DNA from: Rapana venosa
Taxonomy: Eukaryota; Mollusca; Gastropoda; Neogastropoda; Muricidae
Length of the DNA: 64,000 bases
Direction: 5' to 3'
Assembly: GCA_028751875.1 (NCBI GenBank)
Contig: CM054158.1
Span: forward strand, 4,887,322 to 4,951,321
Shown piece by piece: positions 56,849-64,000 of the stretch. A program made the translations under genes and the position numbers. How positions within the stretch are numbered: the first letter of the stretch is position 1; every line of letters begins with the position of its first letter. The notes beneath the pieces are model-generated. The model saw only the letters and a list, made by a program, of their open reading frames with translations, was not told where the DNA came from and did not search any database.

Positions 56849-58654
56849 CCAACTCCAACTGGACAGATTTATTCACAAAAAGGCCATTGGCCCATACATG
56901 AAGGGGGGTTGCCAAACTGCTTAGTATTTTAGTGAGAAGTAACTCACATACAAACCAAAGTGTTAATGTATACCCACAACTACCACAATAAAAATCAGTT
57001 CCAAGAAATATGACTTAAGAAACCAAGATATCTCTTATTCTAAAGGCTTTACACAAATATAAAGCAAGGCTGCGCACAATCTCAGGGTGACTAGATGCCA
57101 TGAGTAGACAGAATAAATAAATAATAATAAATTAGGCTGCCTACTATACTTAACCCGAAAGTAATTCTGTTTTACATCTTCTAATACTGGACAGCACAGC
57201 ACAAAATAAACTTCATCTTCCATTGTTTGTTTACATAATGGGCATAGGAACCTGAGGTCATCATCATCATGTTCTATATATCTAAATTTATGAACATTTA
57301 TGTCTGATACACCAATTCTAAACCTATACATAATTCTTTTCAAATGTATGTCCATATCAACCTTTAGATAAGGTTTGACATCGTGTAAACCTATAAATTG
57401 TCTGTACATTTTAAATCTGTCACTGTTTTGTATATGACCACTCCACTGCTGCCAACGGCAGTCAATCAGTCTTTGCCTGAAAACCTTGATAAACTCTCTA
57501 CAATTTCTGACGCCTTGATTGAGCCAAACAAACCCAAAGCCAAGTTCACATAAACAGGTACGTATTTGTGAAGCCCAGGGGCTTTTCCCCTTGACATCTA
57601 GATCATAAAGCATCTTGTAAGACTTTAAAGGTAACCTGCACACATCCATATGCAGAATCTTAATCTAATATCTAATGCATCTTACAGCAGCATTAATAGA
57701 GAGAGGATATCTATTGGTTTCACTATAAACAAGATCATCAGGTGTACGTCTAAGGTAAATTTAAAAGAGTCCCATAACCTATAAGGTCGTAGGGGAGCGA
57801 GGCGTCAGAGACCTCACTTCTCTAGGGCCAGCATATTGAGGGCGGTGCCCATCTCCTCTCCCTCGCTGCTTTACCTTCCCTGACCCTAAAGAGGGCAGGT
57901 ACCCATTTACAGCTGGGTGAACTGGGGGAACTGTACTGAAGCCAAGGCGCGCAAACGGTCACCCATCCAACTGGTAACCACGCTGGACGCTGCTTAACTT
58001 GGCTGGGGGAAAGCCAGTGCTCCGACCACTGAGCTATCCCGTCCCCGGTGTACGTCTATCTAAGCCTAAAAACTGCTTTAAAGCAAAGAGGTGTACTGAT
58101 TCACAATGTGTTACAGCTGCATCCAGTCCCCAAATTTCCGAGCCATATAACACAGTGGGTTGTATTTGCGCATCAAATATCTTAATCAACAAGTCAAAAG
58201 CATTATTATTCAATAATCGTAGTTTTTTCAAAACAATTAACAAGCTTCTTTTACCTCGACTTGCCAGATCTTTACATGCCTGTTGTGAAACTAAGCTTTG
58301 TAGAAAAACAGATTCTTAGATATTTATATACATTAATCACAGGCATGACTTTTCCATTGTACAGCCATTTTTTGTGAGCAGCTAAATAACCACCTTTTCT
58401 GAATACAACAATATTACTCTTATTCAGATTAACCTCAAGATCAAGTGCTGTTGCAGCACTGCTTAAGCTATTCAGCTGCTGTTGTAAGCCTACAACAGTT
58501 TCATATAGCAGGATGACATCATCAGCAAGAAAAAGAATAAACAATTCTGTGAAATCTTGGGGGAAAGTGGCACCATGTTTACCCTTATTAATGACTTCTA
58601 TGGCTAACTCAGTAATGAAAACAGAAAACAAAAGAGGGCTACATACATCACCCT

Positions 58655-58655
<1 letters not shown>
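56849..58655 (-). mobile_element. Non-LTR retrotransposon (RT to C-terminal zinc motif), flanked by (GA)n, SINE inside
   Basis: On minus it opens directly from a (CT)n tract into QGDVCSPLLFSVFI (RT motif), then FLADDVILLYE (catalytic ADD), LEVNLNKSNIVVFRKGG, QPTVLYGSEIWGLD, a long C-terminal domain and a cysteine cluster CPLCKQTMEDEVYFVLCCP. A SINE at 57753-58046 with a 12-bp target duplication splits the frame, which resumes in register beyond it. The 3' UTR ends in another (CT)n at 56848. A stop near 58318 and other lesions mark it as dead. Clade unclear. Confidence 0.82.
57753..58046 (-). mobile_element. tRNA/5S-rRNA chimeric SINE, copy 2, with 12-bp TSD
   Basis: Same structure as the 39721 copy on the minus strand: tRNA-like A-box head ending at 58046, 5S-like part at about 57950-58003, common body, tail TTTAAATTTACCTTA. 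The duplication GGTGTACGTCTA flanks it at 57741-57752 and 58047-58058, within the coding region of a LINE. Confidence 0.9.
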
Positions 58656-58729
<74 letters not shown>

Positions 58730-59092
58730 CTTTGACGCTTTGACCAATTTATTGTCATTGCTCAAAGTGGCCTATTGACAAGGGGGGTTATGCACGACTT
58801 TCTTTTGTAAATACAAATAAATACAAGAAAAATCACATAGAAAATGACAATGACAAATTCTTTTATTTCGAGGACAATGAATAAGCTCCCATATGCTTTT
58901 TTACATCTAGTCCCTGCCTGTAGGGGAGAGAGAGAGAGAGAGGGGGGGGGGGGGGGGGGGGGGGGGTAGCTGCGATAATGCACAGCAAGTTTAGTCGGGT
59001 GGTTTTACATGCCCTTCTCACTAAAGTTGTGCTGGAGGGGCGGGAAGGGGGGGGGAGGGAGAGAGAGAGAGAGAGGGGGGGGGGGGGGGGGA
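58655..59092. repeat. (GA)n and poly-G blocks
   Basis: GA 58656-58730, GA plus G 58925-58967, GA plus G 59059-59092. Confidence 0.92.
58850..58925 (-). mobile_element. SINE family A 3' end next to (GA)n
   Basis: AAATTCTTTTATTTCGAGGA to TAGTCCCTGCCTGTAGG; shares the AAAGAATTT variant with 51343-51400. Confidence 0.55.
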
Positions 59093-59302
59093 GGGTCCAT
59101 ACCTCAAGAGAAAAAAATTATATCAAAACAAAACGGCCTTATCAATAAGTGTATATTCTTTTTTTTTCAGTTACTCAGTATCATTATATATTAAATTATG
59201 GAAGGGAATTAACTTGGTTACGATCAGTTAAAAAAACAACCAAAAACCAACTGTCAACTTGTGTCCCTCATTATCGATGTACTTTATGTATATTTACCAG
59301 TA

Positions 59303-59587
59303 GGGGGGAGGGGATACCTCAGTGGTCAGAGTACTCACTTCCCCCCAGCCAAGTTAAGCAGCGTCAAGCATGGTTACCACTTGGATGGGTTACCATTTGC
59401 ACCACTTGGCTTCAGTACAGTTTCACCCAGCTGTAAATGGGTACCTGCCTCTTTAGTTCAAGGAAGTAAAGTAGCGAGGGAGAGGAGATGGGCGCTGCCC
59501 TCAATATGCTGGCCCCTAGAGAAGTGAGGTCTCCCACGCCTCGCTCCCCTACGACCTTATAGGTTATGGGGCACCTTTACCATTACT
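59303..59587 (+). mobile_element. tRNA/5S-rRNA chimeric SINE, copy 3, with 10-bp TSD
   Basis: A more diverged copy: GGGATACCTCAGTGGTCAGAG head, AAGTTAAGCAGCGTCAAGCA 5S part, same body and TTTACC tail. TTTACCAGTA flanks it at 59293-59302 and 59588-59597. Confidence 0.88.
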
Positions 59588-59617
59588 TTTACCAGTAACT
59601 AAATGAATGAATGAATG

Positions 59618-59740
<123 letters not shown>

Positions 59741-59844
59741 GGTTAATTCTTTGGGGGGAACTGCGGATTTTTCATGAATTGTATTTGTAAAGCTTTGGTA
59801 AGTCAGAAGTGCCAACTCAATAATTATGCCGATTTTTTCCCATA

Positions 59845-60165
59845 CCCCCTTGGGGATGCCGGGGACTTGTTAGTATAAATAGCATTCTGGAAATCATGTG
59901 GTAGAAATTTCCTCTTTTCTATCCCTCTCTTTGTTTCTGGCTTGTTCCTTTTCTTCCTGTCACCTCCTCCTGGTCTATTTTCTGCCTTCTTGGTCCATTC
60001 TCCTGCCTTTTTTCAAAAAGACTTACAAGATTACAGTTCTCTCCCATGCCAAGTCGGCTGCGCTGGCCTGACTTGTCAGGCGCTTAACGGCAGCAACCAT
60101 TTTCGCTCATAATAATGACAGACAGCAACAGTTACTGTCTGATGTTCAACAAAAAAGAAGAACAA
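59845..60165 (+). mobile_element. Repeat family E
   Basis: CCTTGGGGATGCCGGGGACT, AGTATAAATAGCATTCTGG, the pyrimidine tract, CTGACTTGTCAGGCGCTTAA, a hairpin, then AAAAAAGAAGAAC. Confidence 0.82.
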
Positions 60166-60179
60166 TCATCATCCTTATA

Positions 60180-60201
60180 ATTGTTGTTGTTGTTGTTCTT
60201 G

Positions 60202-60236
<35 letters not shown>

Positions 60237-60262
60237 GTTGTTGTTGTTGTTGTTGTTGTTTG
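60180..60262. repeat. (TTG)n(ATT)n(GTT)n
   Basis: Follows a family E 3' end and precedes the CR1-like element. Confidence 0.92.
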
Positions 60263-60344
60263 TAACAGACCTATGTCTGTTCCTTTGGTATTGTTTTGCA
60301 ACTGTGGATATGTTGATTTTTTTTTCTTTGCTATAGTGAGTAGG

Positions 60345-62414
60345 TGTCAATGATAGCTGTAGTGAAGTGTTTCTGTCATAGAGTTGACAGACCCTGTGCG
60401 CCATGGTATACCCAAGACATCTTGATAGCAAAGCGCAAACGCCGGCAACTAGAACGGCAGTGGCGGAAGTCAAAAACCGAAATCAACAAACAGCTTTTCC
60501 GAAAACAAATAAACAAAGTCAAACTCTTAATCCATTCAGCAAAGACAGACTACTACTCTTCCCAAGTTCTCTGTGCTACATCCATAAAATCTCTTTTTTC
60601 CCTCACCTCAAATCTCCTTGGATCTGCAAAGACAACTCCTCTGCCTAACATCCACAGCCTGTCTGAACTTCCATCCATATTTTCTGCCTTCCTCTCAGAC
60701 AAAGTTCGAAACATACGCTCCAGACTGGATCAGGCTCAATTCCAGCCTGCGCCTCCTGATCCCCAGTTCACTGGCACTCCTCTCTTTTCCTTCCATCTCA
60801 GGAGTGAAAAGGAAATCATGGCAATTCTGAAGGAAATGATTATAAGACCATGCGACCTTGATCCCATGCCTGCTCCTGTTTTCTCACAATGCCTTCCACA
60901 ACTTGTACCTATTATCACTAAAATAGTAAACTCATCTCTTGTGTCAGGAAATTTTCCATCAGCTCTTAAAACAGCAATAGTCACACCTCTACTGAAAAAG
61001 CACGACCTCGATCCCAACATTCTGAAGAATTATAGGCCTGTCTCAAACTTACCATTTGTCTCTAAAGTACTAGAAAAAGTCGTTCTCCAACAGCTCAACA
61101 GTCACCTTCATTCCAATGATCTCCTTCCCACTTTTCAATCTGCCTATCGCCCCAACCACAGCACCAAAACCACCCTAGTCCACACTTTAGATACACCTCT
61201 ACTTGCTTCTGATGCAGGAAAAATCTCCCTCCTCACTCTTCTTGACTTATCTGCAGCCTTTGATACCATAGATCACTCAATTCTTCTTTCTCGCCTCCAA
61301 AATACGTTTGGTATTAACGGCACAGCCCTCACCTGGTTTACTTCATACCTCACAGACAGGTTCCAGAAAGTTATTGTAAACAACATTCAATCAAAACCTG
61401 TCAAAATGGAATGTGGAGTCCCGCAGGGATCAGTCCTGGGCCCTGTTCTCTTTACTCTCTACACTGCTCCACTCTCACATATAATAAACAACCACCATAT
61501 TGATCATCATTTCTATGCCGATGATACTCAGCTTCAGTGCAGTGATACTGTTGAAAACTTGCCTTCCCTCCTGACAAATATGTCCTACTGCCTTCAAGAC
61601 ATTCAAAACTGGATGACTCAGAACAAGTTACAACTTAATGCTGATAAAACCGAAGCCATGGTCATAGGGACCCAACATAAACTTTCCTCTATCGCAAAAC
61701 TTCAATAGAATTCGGCAATACGTCAGTTCCTTTGTCCAACTCTGTGAAGTATTTAGGAGTAGTTCTTGACAACACACTCTCTATGAAAAAATTCATCACC
61801 CAGACCTGCCAGTCTTGCTACTATCAATTACGGCGCATAAGCGCGATTCGCAAGTATCTGTCCACTGATGCAACTTCTAAGTTTGTCACATCTCTCATTC
61901 TTTCACGTTTAGACTACTGTAATTCTCTTTTGGCTGGCCTACCAGCATCATCTATCCACTCTCTTCAACGCATACAAAACTCTGCAGCTCGACTGGCCCT
62001 AAGAAAGAAAAAATCTGAACACATCACTCCTCTTCTTCGATCCCTTCACTGGCTGCCTGTCCCACAAAGACTGGAGTATAAAATCAATACCCTTTGTTTC
62101 AAATGTCTCCACAAATCTGCACCCCCTTATCTCTGTAACTGTCTTCATCTGTACACTCCATTCCGTTCCCTTCAATCAGCCGCAGATACTTTGTGCTTTC
62201 GAACACCCAGATTCAAACAAACCACTGTAGGCCGTCGCTCCTTCTCTGTTTCTGGTCCATCCACCTGGAATGACCTCCCTCTTTCACTTCGACAAAAGCC
62301 TTCACTTGATACCTTCAAATCCAGCCTCAAAACACACTTATTTCCTACCTGAGACTTTCCCCACATATCTGTCCCTAATTTTCAACAGCATCTTTCACCT
62401 TCTAGTGTGTTCGC

Positions 62415-62466
<52 letters not shown>

Positions 62467-62660
62467 TGTTGTGTGTGTGTGTGTGTGTGTGGTGTGCTCG
62501 TGCATGGTGCATACGTGCGCGCGCATGATTTTGAAATCTGTTGTTCGTTATGTTTAAGGAGAGTTGCATGCCTGTAAATGATTGAGTGCAAGCGCTTCGA
62601 TTTGATTGTTTTTTTTTTACAAGATTCAGCGCTATATAAATTCCATATATATATTATTAT
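60345..62660 (+). mobile_element. CR1-like non-LTR retrotransposon with almost complete RT
   Basis: The first frame (to 61708) has CAPWYTQDILIAKRKRR linker, LLKKHDLDPNILKNYRPVSN, QSAYRPNHSTKT, DLSAAFDTIDHSILL, GVPQGSVLGPVLFTLY, HFYADDTQLQ (catalytic YADD). After a stop/frameshift near 61705-61732 the thumb and C-terminal part continue to 62352 (CQSCYYQLRRISAIRKYL, STWNDLPLSLRQKPS). The 5' endonuclease is missing. The 3' UTR holds a (GT)n run (62415-62510) and ends with AGCGCTATATAAATTCC and an (ATT)n tail. CR1-like placement is by motif style. Confidence 0.92.
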
Positions 62661-63320
62661 TATTATATTTTAGGAAGGTTGCATGTCTGAGCTGGCCTTT
62701 GGTTGTGACATCTAGTACTTCACCTAGATGAAGTGGTATGTGATAAAGATTGTTTTTATAAATAATTTAAAAACCTCTTTTGCTTTAATTTAGGACAGTA
62801 GTGCAGTGCTGGACTCTGTATAGGTATTGTGATGTTGGATTCAGTGTTCTTGTATCAACAAAATTCAGAAAAATGTTAGAATTAAATTAGAAAGAGTCAT
62901 CTGATTATTATAGTATGTGAAGTTGAGAGTATGTATGTTCTGAAATATCAATATCAGGTATATATAATTATTATAGGAATTAAATAAATATATATTTATA
63001 TTAATACTGGGTACTAATAGTAGGGGTTCTTTTCTGCTATCTGTGTAGGCTTTAAATTTTGCCCCTGTACTGACCCACTTGGGGAGAATCCCAGTAGCTG
63101 ACCTAGTCCTGTCCAGTCCCTTAGACAACCCCACAGGACCTGAGGGATAAAGGTGTGGCGGCATTGGAGGCCAGGGCTGGAGCAGACGTCAGCAGTGAAA
63201 AAGACTTCCTTCAAGGAAAGGTCGTCAGTGATTTTTCTTTTTAAATGTGTGTAGCAAAATTACAGCCAAGTCTGTGTTGTTGGGTTTTTTCTGTACATAG
63301 TGCCAGAATTGGACAAGGAA
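62661..63320. other. No recognisable feature
   Basis: AT-rich unique-looking sequence between the CR1-like and RTE-like elements; no exon or repeat family recognised. Confidence 0.5.
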
Positions 63321-64000
63321 ATATCATCATCATCATCAGTCCCGTGACCTTGGCGGTCGTGGAGGAGACACGAAAGACGATGCCGTGGTAAGCCTCCTCC
63401 ATCCATCTCGGTCCTCGGCTCTGCGCAGTAGTGCCGAGTCATTCATCCTGGTCCATTCTCTGATGTTGTCCATCCATGACTTGTTCTGTCTTCCCCTCTT
63501 TCTGCCACCTTCCAGTGTTCCCTGCAGTACTGTTTTTGGTAGAGTGTTGTGGCAGGTGACGTGGCCGAACCATGTCAGCTTTTTCTTCTTGATGATGGTG
63601 AGAAGGGGTTCCTGTGGACCTGCCAGCCGTGTTATTTGACTCTTGACAAATTCATTGGTCTTTCGTTCTCTCCAGGATATGCCCAGCAGTTTTCTATGGC
63701 ATTTTGTTTCAAATGACTGGATTCGCTTTGCTGTTTCAGCAGTCAATGTCCAGGTTTCACTTCCGTACAGCAAGATAGTCTGAATTAGGGCTTTGTAGAG
63801 CTTTAGTTTGATTGGGAAACTGATCTCTTTAATTTTCCATATGGTGGTGAGTTTTGTCATAGAAGATGTTGCCATGGCTAGTCTGACTTTGATTTCTGTT
63901 GTGATCGCCCGTCCTTTGTGAGTGTAGCGCCAAGGTATTTAAAAGCGTCTACCTTCTCCAGTTGCTGGCCGTTCATGTAAATTTTAGCAGTGTGGTTGCT
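63321..64000 (-). mobile_element. RTE-like retrotransposon 3' part, runs off window
   Basis: Nearly identical at protein level to the copy ending at 13299 (LLYGSETWTLTAETAKRI, KTNEFVKSQITRL, WMDNIREWT). The ORF stops at TGA 63336-63338, the first of five TGA triplets. A frame break occurs near 63876-63900, where the FKYLGATLT region changes frame. The element continues beyond the right edge. Confidence 0.9.

Overview
The window is animal nuclear DNA, most likely from a lophotrochozoan and probably a gastropod mollusc. It has two split genes with GT-AG introns, both on the minus strand. It is also dense in dinucleotide and tetranucleotide microsatellites and holds many 5'-truncated non-LTR retrotransposons and tRNA-derived SINEs. 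Nothing bacterial or viral was recognised. The taxon is inferred from the repeat style and protein resemblance, not from a marker gene.

Layout. 1-5300: SINE fragments and about 1 kb of imperfect (GT)n, with many apparent small indels and a suspicious 190-bp duplication; this part may be poor consensus. 5300-11450: nested SINE-like families, an RTE-type remnant, and (GAA)n/(GAC)n tracts that are the tails of a dispersed repeat. 11650-15440: one 64-bp minisatellite array split by an RTE-like insertion and by a CR1-like fragment. 15500-23500: mostly non-coding, with an RTE-like 3' part, a SINE with an alternative tRNA head and a 38-bp hairpin. 23820-24581: thirteen units of a 58-bp tandem repeat. 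24611-25688: a piggyBac-like element flanked by TTAA.

Genes. 26005-37491 (minus) is a glucoside xylosyltransferase gene (GXYLT family, GT8) in seven coding exons. It has an N-terminal signal anchor, a DTD catalytic motif and correct splice phases from the second coding exon to the stop. One frame break lies in the first coding exon, near a (GGA)n tract. 44637-49324 (minus) is a type I membrane protein with a signal peptide, one six-cysteine TNF-receptor-like repeat, a transmembrane helix and a tyrosine-containing tail. Its second intron shows a phase mismatch. The two genes have no obvious functional link. Xylosyltransferases of this family act on O-glucosylated EGF repeats such as those of Notch; the second protein looks like a small TNFR-superfamily receptor.

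50000-64000: microsatellites, a 5' U2 snRNA fragment, a LINE flanked on both sides by (GA)n and interrupted by a SINE, a CR1-like element with an almost complete RT region, and an RTE-like 3' end running off the window.

The most unusual signal is a short interspersed element present three times (39721-40013, 57753-58046, 59303-59587). Its head joins a tRNA 5' half with A-box to the 3' half of 5S rRNA; two copies have clear 10-12 bp target-site duplications. Other SINEs here share bodies but carry different tRNA heads, so modular SINE assembly is a theme of the locus. Two related RTE-like lineages also end their ORF inside the 3' tail microsatellite, leaving almost no 3' UTR.
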